This document shows positions 34,159-42,937 of a DNA stretch of 64,000 bases, in pieces; position 1 is the first letter of the stretch; each line of letters starts with the position of its first letter. Location: NCBI GenBank assembly GCA_018780805.1, contig JADMJD010000168.1, positions 2,281-66,280 on the forward strand, read 5' to 3'. Below the pieces are notes generated by a model. That model was given only the letters and a program-made list of their open reading frames with translations, was not told the DNA's origin and ran no database searches. A program made the position numbers and the translations under genes. The stretch comes from Rubrivivax sp. (GTDB lineage Bacteria > Pseudomonadota > Gammaproteobacteria > Burkholderiales > Burkholderiaceae_C).

Positions 34159-34988
34159 GCCAGGTCTCCAAATCGGTACAGGCGCGCCGGGTTGTGCACC
34201 AGCAGGCGCTGCAACGCCTCGGCCGTGGGGGCGATGGCGCGGGTCAGGTCGGCGAGCTGGGCATCGTCCGGCAGCGGGCCCGCGTGGTTCGGGTGCGGCC
34301 AGTCGTTGCCCCAGAGCACGCGGTCGCCGCACTCGGCCACCAGCTGGCGCGCCAGTGGCTGGGCGTCGGCATACGGTGGGCCGGCGCGGCTGATGCGGTC
34401 CAGGCCACTCACCTTGACCCAGAACCGGGGGTTGTCCAGCAGGCGCCGCAGGGCCTGGAAGTGCGCGCCTTGCGGGCCTTCGGCAGCGTCGATGCGGCCG
34501 ATGTGGTCGATCACCACCGGCACCGGCGCGTCGCGCAGGGCCTGGGCCACGTCGCCCAACACCAGCGCCGGGTCGCCGTGCAGCTGCAGGTGCCAGCCCA
34601 GCGGCGCCAGGCGTCTGGCGAGTGTCTGCAGGTCAGCCACCGGCATGGCGCGTCCCAGGTGGCCCATGAAATTGAAGCGCACGCCGCGGAACCCCGCCGC
34701 GTCCAGACGCCGCAGCTCGGACTCGGGCACGTCGGGGCGCAGCAGCGCGATGCCCCGGTAGTCGCGCGGGCGGCCGGCCACGGCGTGTTCCGTCACGCGG
34801 TTGTCGAAGCCGTGGCAGGTGGACTGCACGACCACGCAGCGCTGCAGGCCCAGCGCATCGTTCAGCGCGTAGAGCGCTTCACGCGGCGCATCCTCGGCCG
34901 GCACGAAGGGGGCATCCGCGGCGTACGGGAACTGCAGGCGCGGGCCGAAGACATGGCAATGTGCGTTGCAGGCGGCGGGCAAATTCAT
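34155..34988 (-). CDS. Amidohydrolase-family lactonase, LigI-like
   Basis: Protein of 277 residues closely patterned on LigI, the 2-pyrone-4,6-dicarboxylate hydrolase of the protocatechuate 4,5-cleavage pathway. Shared segments: NAHCHVFGP, VVVQSTCHGFDNR, GFRGVRFNFMGHLG, VVIDHIGR and VLWGNDWPHPN. The His and Asp residues expected for lactone hydrolysis are therefore present. It is the first gene of the minus-strand operon, divergent from a LysR gene. No ligABC, ligJ or ligK gene is in the window, so the real substrate may be another lactone. Confidence 0.85.
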   Translation of the reverse strand: MNLPAACNAHCHVFGPRLQFPYAADAPFVPAEDAPREALYALNDALGLQRCVVVQSTCHGFDNRVTEHAVAGRPRDYRGIALLRPDVPESELRRLDAAGFRGVRFNFMGHLGRAMPVADLQTLARRLAPLGWHLQLHGDPALVLGDVAQALRDAPVPVVIDHIGRIDAAEGPQGAHFQALRRLLDNPRFWVKVSGLDRISRAGPPYADAQPLARQLVAECGDRVLWGNDWPHPNHAGPLPDDAQLADLTRAIAPTAEALQRLLVHNPARLYRFGDLA

Positions 34989-35035
34989 GGGCCGCAGTGT
35001 GGCCGCAGGCGCCCACGCCGGGCAGAGCCAGGGCA

Positions 35036-35048
35036 CATAGCAGCTATG
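35036..35048. promoter_or_regulatory. Candidate LysR operator
   Basis: Perfect palindrome CATAGC-A-GCTATG in the 70-bp spacer between the LigI-like operon and the divergent LysR gene, 11 bp before the LysR ATG. AT-rich dyads in this position are typical LysR-type autoregulatory and activation sites. Confidence 0.55.
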
Positions 35049-35058
35049 CTCTGAGGCT

Positions 35059-35946
35059 ATGGATCTGGTCCGCCTCCAAGGGTTTGTCGCGATTGCCGAC
35101 ACCGGCAGCTTCAGCCGCGCAGCGGCGATGCTGAACCTGTCGCAACCCAGCTTGAGCCGGCAGATGGCCACGCTGGAAGCCGAGCTGGGCCAGCGCCTGC
35201 TGGACCGCACCGGCCGCGGCGCCGCGCCGACCGAGGCCGGCCTGCTGCTGCTGGACCACGCCCGCGCACTGCTGGACCGCGCCGAACGTGCCCGCACCGA
35301 GCTGCGCGAGCTGCAGGACAGCCCGGGTGGCCGTGTCACCGTGGGCCTGCCGCCGCGTGTGGCACTGGGCCTGAGCGTGCCGCTGGTGCATGCCTTCCGC
35401 GCGCGTTTTCCGCGCGCCGTGATCACGGTGCTGGAGGGCCTGAGCGCCGCGCTGCGCGAATCGATGATCGCCGGCCGGCTGGACCTGGCCCTGCTGTTCG
35501 ACCCGCCACCCGCGCCGCAGATCCGCTGCGAGCTGCTGATGCGCGAAACGCTGCAGCTGGTGGCGCCACCGGGCAGCCGGCTGCCGCCGCGCGTGGCGCT
35601 GGCGGCCTTGCCGCAGTACCCGCTGGTATTGCCGAGTGCGCCCAACGCGATCCGCGCGCTGCTGGACCGTTGCCTGGCGCCGCGCGGCATCGTGCTCAAC
35701 GTCGCGGCCGAAGTGGGCGCGGTGGGCACGGCGCTGGCCCTGGTGGCGCGGGGTGAAGGCTGCAGCGTGCTGCCCACCAGCGCGCTGAGGGCCGACCCGG
35801 CCCATGCCGCGTTGCCACAATCACCCATCGGCCCGCCTGCCATCCGCAACCAGCTGGTGCTGGCCACGCCGGTGGCGCGCCCGGCCTCTCGGCTGCTGCG
35901 CGAGACAGCGCAGCTGCTGCGCACGCTGGACTTCCGGCAAGGTTGA
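35059..35946 (+). CDS. LysR family transcriptional regulator
   Basis: Regulator of 295 residues. Helix-turn-helix: TGSFSRAAAMLNLSQPSLSR. The effector domain resembles the Nac/CbbR-like group (VGLPPRVALGLSVPLV; SMIAGRLDLALLFD). Divergent from the LigI-like/SDR/Bug/CMD/CoA-transferase operon with a palindrome between them, so it is the likely activator of that operon. The isomerase gene follows 42 bp downstream on the same strand. Confidence 0.92.
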   Translation: MDLVRLQGFVAIADTGSFSRAAAMLNLSQPSLSRQMATLEAELGQRLLDRTGRGAAPTEAGLLLLDHARALLDRAERARTELRELQDSPGGRVTVGLPPRVALGLSVPLVHAFRARFPRAVITVLEGLSAALRESMIAGRLDLALLFDPPPAPQIRCELLMRETLQLVAPPGSRLPPRVALAALPQYPLVLPSAPNAIRALLDRCLAPRGIVLNVAAEVGAVGTALALVARGEGCSVLPTSALRADPAHAALPQSPIGPPAIRNQLVLATPVARPASRLLRETAQLLRTLDFRQG

Positions 35947-35988
35947 GGTGATCGCGTCAGAATCGGCGGCCACCACCGGGAGCCGCGC

Positions 35989-36585
35989 ATGACCGTCGAC
36001 TACTACTTCACCCCCGTCTCGCCCTGGGCCTACCTGGGCCATGCGCGCTTCGTGCAGCTGCTGCAGGACACTGGCGCCGCGGTGAACGTGCGCCCGGTGG
36101 ACTACGGCGCGGTCTTCCCGGTCTCCGGCGGCCTGCCGTTGCCCAAACGTGCACCGCAGCGCCAGGCCTACCGGCTGGTGGAACTGCAGCGCTTCAGCGC
36201 GCACCTGGGGCTGCCACTGACCCCGCAGCCGGCGTTTTTTCCCGTTGCGGGCGACCCGGCAGCGAAGCTGATCATCGCCACCGACCGGGCACAGGGCGCG
36301 CTGGTGGCGCTGGACCTGGCCGGCCGTGTGGCGCGCGCCATCTGGGCCGAAGAACGCAACGTGGCCGATGCCAGCGTGCTGGGCGCGTTGCTGGCCGAGG
36401 CCGGCCTGCCGGCGGCATTGCTGGACGCCTCTGGCAGCCCGGCCGTGGCCGAGGTTTATGCCGGCTACACGCAGCAGGCCATCGATGCCGGTGTTTTTGG
36501 CGCGCCCAGCTACGTGATCGACGGTGAGATCTTCTGGGGCCAGGACCGGCTGGATTTTGTCGAGCGGCGGCTGAAAAAAGCCTGA
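35989..36585 (+). CDS. 2-hydroxychromene-2-carboxylate isomerase family protein
   Basis: DsbA/GST-kappa-like protein of 198 residues that uses glutathione in the NahD family. N-terminal YYFTPVSPWAYLGHARFVQL and C-terminal VFGAPSYVIDGEIFWGQDRL match HCCA isomerases of naphthalene-type pathways; the active-site Ser is in the SPW motif. No other naphthalene genes are present, so it may isomerise a different aromatic intermediate. Probably cotranscribed with the LysR gene. Confidence 0.88.
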   Translation: MTVDYYFTPVSPWAYLGHARFVQLLQDTGAAVNVRPVDYGAVFPVSGGLPLPKRAPQRQAYRLVELQRFSAHLGLPLTPQPAFFPVAGDPAAKLIIATDRAQGALVALDLAGRVARAIWAEERNVADASVLGALLAEAGLPAALLDASGSPAVAEVYAGYTQQAIDAGVFGAPSYVIDGEIFWGQDRLDFVERRLKKA

Positions 36586-36596
36586 TCCGCCACCGG

Positions 36597-37238
36597 CTAA
36601 CCGTTGCGCAGCAGGTTGGCCAGCTCGACCGCCGACTTCACGTTCATCTTGTCAAACACCCGCGCGCGGTGCACCTCCACCGTGCGCACGCTGATGCCCA
36701 GCTGATCGGCGATCAGTTTGTTGGGCCGGCCTTCGACCACCAGCCGCATCACGTCCTGTTCGCGGTCGGTCAGCTCGGCCAGCAAGCGCTTCACACCCGC
36801 CGTACCACGCCGCGCCAGCAGTGTCGTGGCGCTCTGCTCCAGCGCGCGCTCCACGCGGTCCACCAGGCCGTTGTTGGAAAACGGCTTCTCGACAAAATCG
36901 AAGGCGCCGCGTTTGACCGCAGCCACCGCGGTGGGCACGTCGCCATGGCCGGTGAGGAAGATCACCGGCAGCGCCGGCAGCAGCCCGCCGTCGGCCAGGC
37001 GCTCGAACAGCACCAGGCCGCTGGTGCCCGGCATGCGCACGTCCAGCACCAGGCACGAAGGTGCTGCCGGCCAGGGCTGTGGCAGCTGGGCCACATGCGC
37101 CTCGAAGGCCTCGGCGCTGCTGAAACCTTCGGACAACAGACGGCGCGAGCGCAGCAGCCAGGCCAGGGCATCGCGCACCACGTCTTCGTCGTCAACAAGG
37201 TAGACCACGGGCAGGCCGAGTGAAGGGTCGAGGTTCAT
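36597..37238 (-). CDS. FixJ/DctR-type response regulator
   Basis: Regulator of 213 residues with an N-terminal receiver (VYLVDDEDVVRDAL, phospho-Asp in LDVRMPG, Lys in VEKPF) and a C-terminal LuxR helix-turn-helix (LTDREQDVMRLVVEGRPNKL then GISVRTVEVHRARV). It overlaps the histidine kinase stop in an ATGA junction, so the pair is coupled. By similarity to DctSR it may control C4-dicarboxylate use; the divergent malic enzyme gene supports this but is indirect. Confidence 0.9.
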   Translation of the reverse strand: MNLDPSLGLPVVYLVDDEDVVRDALAWLLRSRRLLSEGFSSAEAFEAHVAQLPQPWPAAPSCLVLDVRMPGTSGLVLFERLADGGLLPALPVIFLTGHGDVPTAVAAVKRGAFDFVEKPFSNNGLVDRVERALEQSATTLLARRGTAGVKRLLAELTDREQDVMRLVVEGRPNKLIADQLGISVRTVEVHRARVFDKMNVKSAVELANLLRNG

Positions 37239-39286
37239 GGTGAGGTGGCCGCGGCAGCGGCGGCGGGCTGGGTCGCAGGCCGTGGTGTGGGCAGCGTGAA
37301 ACGGAACTCGGTGCCGATGCCACCCGGGCCGGGGGTGAAATCAAGCGCGCCGCCATGTTGTTCGATCACGGTGCGGCACAGGCTCAGGCCCAGGCCCATG
37401 CCCTCGCGGCGAGTGGTGTAGAACGGCGTGAACAAACGCGCGGCCACGTCGGGCGCGATGCCGGGGCCGGCGTCGATGACGCTGAAGCTGACCCAGCGTT
37501 CGTGTGTGCGCCGCACCACCAGGCGCAGCAGGCGATCAGCCGCCGGGGTGGCCGCCTCCATGGCCTGGATGCCGTTGCGGGTGAGGTTCAGCAGCACCTG
37601 CTCGACCATCGTGCGGTCGCACATCACACGCGGCGCCGGGTTGGGCAGGTCCAGCTCGATGCGGGCGCCGCTCTTGCGCGCCTGCAGTCGCATCAGCGGC
37701 AGCACCGCGTCCAGCAGCAGGTCGGCGCTCAGGGGTTCGTGCAGCTGCTCGCGCCGGCGCACGAAGTCGTGCACGCTCTTGATCACACGGCCGGCCCGTT
37801 CGGCCTGTTCGTTGATGCGCTCCAGCGCCTGCTTCAGCAAGCCGGGGGTGTGTTCATCGGGTTCTTCCAGCAGGTTCAGCGAGCCGCTGGCGTAGCTGGC
37901 GATGGCGGCCAGCGGCTGGTTCAGCTCGTGGCTCATCAACGAGGCCATCTCGCCCACGGTGGCCAGCCGGGCCGTGGCCTGCAGCCTTTCCTGCTGCTGG
38001 CGCGAAAGCTCTTCCACGCTGCGCTGGGCCGACAGGTCCAGCACCGCACTCATCCAGCCGGTCTGGCCACCCTGGCCGCCGGGCGCACTGACCAACGGCG
38101 CTTCGTAGATCATCACCGGGAAACGTTCACCGCCCTTGCGCATGAACTCGGTCTCGAAACCTTCACGCGCCGCGGCGTTCAGCGCCGCCGCTTCAGGCGA
38201 CAGGCGCAGGGCCTGGCGGCGGCGGTACTCCTCGCGGTGTTCGGGTGGCCAGTAAGGCGGCTCGGCGGCGGCCCGCAACTCGTCGGCCGTGAAACCCACC
38301 ATCGCGCAGAACGCCGGGTTCACGTAGCTGATGCGGCCGTCCAGGCCCCGCGCACGCAAGCCGGTGACGAGTGAATCTTCCATCGCCTTGCGGAAGGCCA
38401 GGGCCTCGGCCAGCGCACTTTCGGCCAGCGCACGGCGGCGCACGTCGTAGGCCAGCAGCAGCACCAGCGCAAACAGCGCCATCGACAGGCCCAGCACCAG
38501 CGCGGTGGACAGGTTGGGGATCAGCCGCGGGGCGCCGGTGGCACTGTCCACCCGCAGCTGCAGCGTGGCGCCGGGCAGGTCGACCAGGCGCTCGGCGCGG
38601 AACACACCCGCCCCGCGGGGCAGCCCGGTGCGCGCCAGACGTGTGCCGTCACCTTCGACGAAGGACAGCTCGTGGCCACGCGCCTGCTGCGAGGTGACGG
38701 CCTGCTCCAGCAGCGGCGTCAGCGCGATGGCGCCGACGATGTAGCCATGCACCTGGCCGGCGCCGGCCAGCGGCACACACAGGTCCATCAGCTCCTGGCC
38801 CAGGCCGCCGGGCAGGGGCACGAAGTAGCTGCGCGAAAAACCGGGCACCAACATGCGGCGGGCCGAGGCGCAGGCGACCTCGGTTTCGACGTCGCTGTCG
38901 GCGCGGGCGATGATGGAAAACAGCGGCGGCACATAGGGTGTGTCCACAAACACCGTGGGCTGGGCCGTGGCGTCGCGCATCTCCAGCCGCGCGAGTGAGC
39001 GGCGCTGGCGCAGCAGCTCCTGCGCGGCGGCCTGCCAGGTGCCCGGGGACTGCGCCGCCAGCGACTGCATCTGCTGCTGCAGCCCGACGAGGTCGCGCCG
39101 CACCTCGGCCGCCACCTCCACCGCCACGGCGTCGGTGGCTTCCTGCGCACGCGAAGCTTCGTAGTTGACCGTCAAGGCCACCAGCAGGCTCTGCGCGACG
39201 ACGAGCAACAACACGAGCGCGCTCCACAGCAGCGCCCGCCGGTGGCGGCGCCAGCGGCTGACGGGGGGCGACTCGGCTTGTGACAT
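37235..39286 (-). CDS. DctS-like sensor histidine kinase with PAS domain
   Basis: Membrane kinase of 683 residues from ATG 39286 (MSQAESPPV); the longer open frame runs antisense into maeB. Order: transmembrane helix (about 17-37), periplasmic sensor, second helix (about 265-285), PAS domain (ISYVNPAFCAMVGFTADEL), HisKA with His in SLMSHELNQPLAAIASYASG, and HATPase (NLTRNGIQAM, DAGPGI, GMGLGLS). HELNQPL is the signature of DctB/DctS-type kinases. Its signal is probably a dicarboxylate. Confidence 0.91.
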   Translation of the reverse strand: MSQAESPPVSRWRRHRRALLWSALVLLLVVAQSLLVALTVNYEASRAQEATDAVAVEVAAEVRRDLVGLQQQMQSLAAQSPGTWQAAAQELLRQRRSLARLEMRDATAQPTVFVDTPYVPPLFSIIARADSDVETEVACASARRMLVPGFSRSYFVPLPGGLGQELMDLCVPLAGAGQVHGYIVGAIALTPLLEQAVTSQQARGHELSFVEGDGTRLARTGLPRGAGVFRAERLVDLPGATLQLRVDSATGAPRLIPNLSTALVLGLSMALFALVLLLAYDVRRRALAESALAEALAFRKAMEDSLVTGLRARGLDGRISYVNPAFCAMVGFTADELRAAAEPPYWPPEHREEYRRRQALRLSPEAAALNAAAREGFETEFMRKGGERFPVMIYEAPLVSAPGGQGGQTGWMSAVLDLSAQRSVEELSRQQQERLQATARLATVGEMASLMSHELNQPLAAIASYASGSLNLLEEPDEHTPGLLKQALERINEQAERAGRVIKSVHDFVRRREQLHEPLSADLLLDAVLPLMRLQARKSGARIELDLPNPAPRVMCDRTMVEQVLLNLTRNGIQAMEAATPAADRLLRLVVRRTHERWVSFSVIDAGPGIAPDVAARLFTPFYTTRREGMGLGLSLCRTVIEQHGGALDFTPGPGGIGTEFRFTLPTPRPATQPAAAAAATSP

Positions 39287-39437
39287 GGGCGGCGCAGCGA
39301 GAATAGAGGGCCCAGGGTCAGGAGTGATAAGCAGTTTCGCGCATGGGTGGACGGGCCACGATCGCGCACACTCTCGGCCCGGCGTCGCATCCAGCACGAC
39401 ATCCCTGCCTCTTCTTCCAGCGCGGAAAGCACCCCCC

Positions 39438-41759
39438 ATGTCCCAAGCCGAAGACAAACGCGCCACGCTGCGCAAAGCCGCCCTGGAGTACCACGAGTTC
39501 CCGGTGCCGGGCAAGATCGCGATCCAGGCGACCAAACAACTGGTGAACCAGCACGACCTGGCGCTGGCCTATTCGCCCGGCGTCGCGGCGGCCTGTGAAG
39601 AGATCGTCAGCGACCCGGCCAACGCCTTCCGCTACACCGCGCGCGGCAACCTGGTGGGGGTGGTCACCAACGGCACCGCGGTGCTGGGCCTGGGCGACAT
39701 CGGCCCGCTGGCCAGCAAGCCGGTGATGGAAGGCAAGGCGGTGCTGTTCAAGAAGTTCGCCGGCATCGATGTCTTCGACATCGAGGTGAACGAAAAGGAC
39801 CTGGACAAGCTGGTCGACATCATCGCCGCGCTGGAGCCGACGTTCGGCGGCATCAACCTCGAAGACATCAAGGCCCCGGATTGTTTCTACGTCGAGCGCC
39901 AGCTGCGCGAGCGCATGAAGATCCCGGTCTTCCACGACGACCAGCACGGCACGGCCATCGTGGTCGGTGCGGCGCTGCTGAACGCGGTCAAGGTGACCGG
40001 CAAGGCCATTGGCGAGGTCAAGCTCGTCACCTCCGGCGCCGGGGCCGCGGCCCTGGCCTGCCTGGGCCTGCTGGTGAAGCTGGGCGTGCGGCGCGAGAAC
40101 ATCTGGGTCACGGACCTGGCCGGTGTGGTCTACGAGGGCCGCACCGAGCTGATGGACGAAGACAAGGCCTTCTTCGCGCAGAAGACATCGCTGCGCACGC
40201 TGGCCGAGGTGGTGGCCGGGGCCGACGTGTTCCTGGGCCTGTCGGCCGGCGGGGTGATGAAACCGGCGATGGTGGCGTCGATGGCGGCCCAGCCCATCAT
40301 CTTTGCGCTGGCCAACCCGACGCCCGAGATCCTGCCGGAAGAGGCGCACGCGGTGCGGCCCGACGTGATCATGGCCACCGGGCGCACCGACTACCCGAAC
40401 CAGGTCAACAACGTCCTGTGTTTCCCGTACATCTTCCGTGGCGCGCTGGACTGCGGCGCCACCACGGTGACCGACGCGATGGAGATCGCCGCGGTGCACG
40501 CCATCGCCGAGCTGGCACGCGCCGAACAGAGCGACGTGGTGGCCGCCGCCTACGCCGGCCAGAGCCTGGCCTTCGGCCGCGAGTTCCTGATCCCCAAACC
40601 CTTCGACCCGCGGCTGATGGTGAAGATCGCCCCCGCAGTGGCCGAAGCCGCCGTGGCCTCGGGTGTGGCGCTGCGGCCCATCGCCGACATGGCGGCCTAC
40701 CGCGAGAAGCTGCAGTCCTTTGCCTACGCGTCGGGCCAGACCATGCGGCCCATCTTCACCGCCGCCAAGAACGCCAGCCGCAAACGTGTGGCCTATGCAG
40801 AGGGTGAAGAAGAGCGCGTGCTGCGCGCGGTGCAGGTGGTGGTGGACGAAAACCTGGCCCGGCCGACGCTGATCGGCCGCCCGGCGGTGATCGCGCAGCG
40901 CGTGGAGCGGTTTGGCCTGCGCCTGCGCGAGGGCACCGACTACGACGTCGTCAACGTCGACCAGGACCACCGCTACCGCGACTTCTGGCAGACCTACCAC
41001 CGGATGACCGAGCGCAAGGGCGTGACACAGCAGCTGGCCAAGATCGAGATGCGGCGCCGGCTGACGCTGATCGGCGCGATGCTGCTGCACAAGGGCGAGG
41101 TCGACGGCATGTTGTGCGGCACCTGGGGCACCACCGCCAACCACCTGCACTACATCGACCAGGTGATCGGCAAACGTGTGGGCGGCAGCCCCAGCACACC
41201 GCAGGACGTGCAGGTCTACGCCTGCATGAACGGCCTGCTGCTGCCCAACCGGCAGCTGTTCCTGGTCGACACCCATGTCAACGTCGACCCGACGCCGGAA
41301 GAGCTGGCCGAGATCACGGTGATGGCGGCCGAGGAGATGCTGCGCTTCGGCCTGCAGCCCAAGGCCGCGCTGCTGTCGGCGTCGAACTTCGGCAGCTCCG
41401 AGGCCCTGCCCAGTGCCCAGAAGATGCGGCGCACACTGGCCCTGCTGCGCGAACAGGCGCCCTGGCTGGAGGTGGACGGCGAGATGCACGGCGACACCGC
41501 GCTCGACGCCGCGGCACGCCGGGCCGTGATGCCGCGCAGCACGCTGACGGGCGAGGCCAACCTGCTGGTCTTCCCCGGCCTCGACGCCGCCAACATCGCC
41601 TACAACCTGCTGAAAACGGCCGCCGGCGGTGGCATCGCCATCGGTCCGGTGCTGCTGGGCGCGGACCGGCCGGTGCACATCCTCACCCCCTCGGCCACCG
41701 TGCGCCGCATCGTCAACATGACGGCGCTGGCCGTCGCCGACGCCAACGCCAGCCGCTGA
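39438..41759 (+). CDS. maeB: NADP-dependent malic enzyme with phosphotransacetylase-like domain
   Basis: Protein of 773 residues. The N-terminal malic enzyme part shows [65 protein letters not shown] (metal ligands) and a Rossmann fold. The C-terminal third is a phosphate acetyltransferase-like regulatory domain, as in E. coli MaeB, where it gives acetyl-CoA inhibition. It turns malate to pyruvate and NADPH. Divergent from the DctSR-like pair. Confidence 0.95.
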   Translation: MSQAEDKRATLRKAALEYHEFPVPGKIAIQATKQLVNQHDLALAYSPGVAAACEEIVSDPANAFRYTARGNLVGVVTNGTAVLGLGDIGPLASKPVMEGKAVLFKKFAGIDVFDIEVNEKDLDKLVDIIAALEPTFGGINLEDIKAPDCFYVERQLRERMKIPVFHDDQHGTAIVVGAALLNAVKVTGKAIGEVKLVTSGAGAAALACLGLLVKLGVRRENIWVTDLAGVVYEGRTELMDEDKAFFAQKTSLRTLAEVVAGADVFLGLSAGGVMKPAMVASMAAQPIIFALANPTPEILPEEAHAVRPDVIMATGRTDYPNQVNNVLCFPYIFRGALDCGATTVTDAMEIAAVHAIAELARAEQSDVVAAAYAGQSLAFGREFLIPKPFDPRLMVKIAPAVAEAAVASGVALRPIADMAAYREKLQSFAYASGQTMRPIFTAAKNASRKRVAYAEGEEERVLRAVQVVVDENLARPTLIGRPAVIAQRVERFGLRLREGTDYDVVNVDQDHRYRDFWQTYHRMTERKGVTQQLAKIEMRRRLTLIGAMLLHKGEVDGMLCGTWGTTANHLHYIDQVIGKRVGGSPSTPQDVQVYACMNGLLLPNRQLFLVDTHVNVDPTPEELAEITVMAAEEMLRFGLQPKAALLSASNFGSSEALPSAQKMRRTLALLREQAPWLEVDGEMHGDTALDAAARRAVMPRSTLTGEANLLVFPGLDAANIAYNLLKTAAGGGIAIGPVLLGADRPVHILTPSATVRRIVNMTALAVADANASR

Positions 41760-41766
41760 AACAGCA

Positions 41767-41820
41767 CCGCCCCGGCACCAGGATGCCGGGGCGGCGGCGC
41801 ACAAAGCCCCAAACCGGGGC
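41767..41820. terminator. Double hairpin after maeB
   Basis: A perfect 11-bp stem (CCGCCCCGGCA, 6-base loop, TGCCGGGGCGG) at 41767-41794 begins 7 bases past the maeB stop. A second hairpin GCCCC-AAACC-GGGGC follows at 41806-41820. No clear T-run directly follows, though GAGGTTTTAG lies a little beyond, so it may be a terminator or an mRNA 3'-end stabiliser. Confidence 0.6.
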
Positions 41821-41827
41821 GGACGGC

Positions 41828-41856
41828 TTGAGGTTTTAGGGGGTTTCCGGTAGCAT
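41828..41856 (+). promoter_or_regulatory. Candidate sigma-70 promoter for the RNase gene
   Basis: TTGAGG (-35), a 17-base spacer and TAGCAT (-10), each four of six to consensus, in an AT-rich patch 28 bases upstream of the GTG start at 41884. Confidence 0.45.
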
Positions 41857-41883
41857 TCGGGCCTGATTCTTCAGGGTTATCCC

Positions 41884-42312
41884 GTGTTCTTCTCCGGTCA
41901 GGTCGCAGCTGGGCAGGCTCTCAAGAAGTTAGCGCTCGCTGTCACCACAACCGCAGCTCTGGCTGGCGGTTGGCAGCTTCCGGCGCAGGCGCGCAGTGAA
42001 ACGCCGGCGGTGTCGCCGGCATCCGCTGCGGTGGCCTTGTCCACATTGCCGCCGCAGGCGCAGCAAACGCATCAGCTCATCCTGGCAGGCGGGCCGTTCC
42101 CGTACCAAAAGGATGGCAGCGTGTTCGGCAACCGCGAACGCTTGCTCCCGCTGCACCCCCGGGGTTATTACCGTGAGTACACCGTGAAGACGCCTGGAGC
42201 CTCCAACCGGGGCGCCCGCCGCATCGTCTGCGGCGGCACCCGGCCGGTGGCCCCGGACGCATGTTTTTACACCGCCGATCACTACACGAGCTTCCAGCGC
42301 ATCGTGCCGTGA
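41884..42312 (+). CDS. Secreted barnase/RNase Sa-type guanyl-specific ribonuclease
   Basis: Protein of 142 residues from GTG 41884 with a signal peptide (LKKLALAVTTTAALAGG, ending near PAQARS) and a compact N1/T1-family RNase domain. The catalytic set is visible: Glu/Arg region in YYREYTVKTPGASNRGARR and the catalytic His in YTADHYTSF. Two Cys (VCGG and DACFY) may form a disulfide. The barstar-type inhibitor gene overlaps the stop (TGATG), so enzyme and cytoplasmic protector are made together. Likely exported for nutrient scavenging or competition. Confidence 0.88.
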   Translation: MFFSGQVAAGQALKKLALAVTTTAALAGGWQLPAQARSETPAVSPASAAVALSTLPPQAQQTHQLILAGGPFPYQKDGSVFGNRERLLPLHPRGYYREYTVKTPGASNRGARRIVCGGTRPVAPDACFYTADHYTSFQRIVP

Positions 42313-42758
42313 TGGGCGTTGACACCGGCTTCACATTGTCAGAACCAAGGGGGATCGTGACCATGCTCTTGCAGACCGTCCGTCCAAACATCGTGCAGTC
42401 GATCCGCGCTTACCGCGTGGACGAGCTCATGGATGCGGCACAGGCCGCAGGCCAGCACTTCCTGTACGCCAACCTGGCGAATGCCCAGTCCAAGCCGGAC
42501 GTGCTGGAGGCGATTGCCACCTCCTTCACCTTCCCGGCCCACTTCGGCAAGAACCTGGATGCCTTGTACGACTGCATGACCGACCTGGTTCACAAGTCCG
42601 GCCAGCAGCCGGGCTTCGTGGTGGTGCTGGAACAGTTGCCCGACAACCCGCGTTTTGACCGCGAGGTGCGCGAGCAACTGCTGGACGTCTTCCGCGACGC
42701 GGCCGACTACTGGGGAGAACGACGAATACCGTTCAGGTGTTTCTATTCTTTTCAGTAG
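42312..42758 (+). CDS. Barstar family ribonuclease inhibitor
   Basis: Cytoplasmic inhibitor of 148 residues from ATG 42312, or 131 from ATG 42363, which has an AAGGGGG site at 42346-42352; either is possible. Barstar-fold signatures: LDALYDCMTDL after FPAHFGKN and a C-terminal alpha-beta pair. Barstar blocks barnase-type active sites with acidic residues. Coupled to the upstream secreted RNase gene, it protects the producer before export. Confidence 0.9.
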   Translation: MGVDTGFTLSEPRGIVTMLLQTVRPNIVQSIRAYRVDELMDAAQAAGQHFLYANLANAQSKPDVLEAIATSFTFPAHFGKNLDALYDCMTDLVHKSGQQPGFVVVLEQLPDNPRFDREVREQLLDVFRDAADYWGERRIPFRCFYSFQ

Positions 42759-42937
42759 CCCGCTCCCAGGAAATCGGGTCATGGGAGCGGGCGACGGAAG
42801 TGGCCCCCACGAGCACACCCGCCAAACCGGCGGCCAAGGTTGCAGCGCCAAAAAGCGGCCTGAACCCCAACTTCGGAACCAACATGCCGATGATGAGCAG
42901 CGCGTTCGATACCGCTATGTGGTTGAACGCAGCGTGA
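42737..42937 (+). CDS. Possible small protein downstream of barstar
   Basis: Frame of 66 codons from GTG 42737 that overlaps the barstar end by 22 bp. It encodes a Lys/Pro/Ala linker and a distinctive tail [20 protein letters not shown] then WLNAA. A start farther in (GTG near 42797) is possible. The tail looks protein-like and differs in composition from neighbouring shadow frames, but I recognise no family. It ends inside the antisense end of ksgA. Confidence 0.35.
   Translation: MFLFFSVARSQEIGSWERATEVAPTSTPAKPAAKVAAPKSGLNPNFGTNMPMMSSAFDTAMWLNAA

Noticed and set aside
39318-41804. 828-codon minus-strand frame opposite maeB
   Set aside because: Low-complexity His/Gln/Val/Gly translation without family motifs; maeB on the plus strand is complete.
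41884-42312. Contact-dependent or polymorphic toxin tip
   Set aside because: The RNase has its own signal peptide and no large delivery domain, so a simple secreted RNase fits better.
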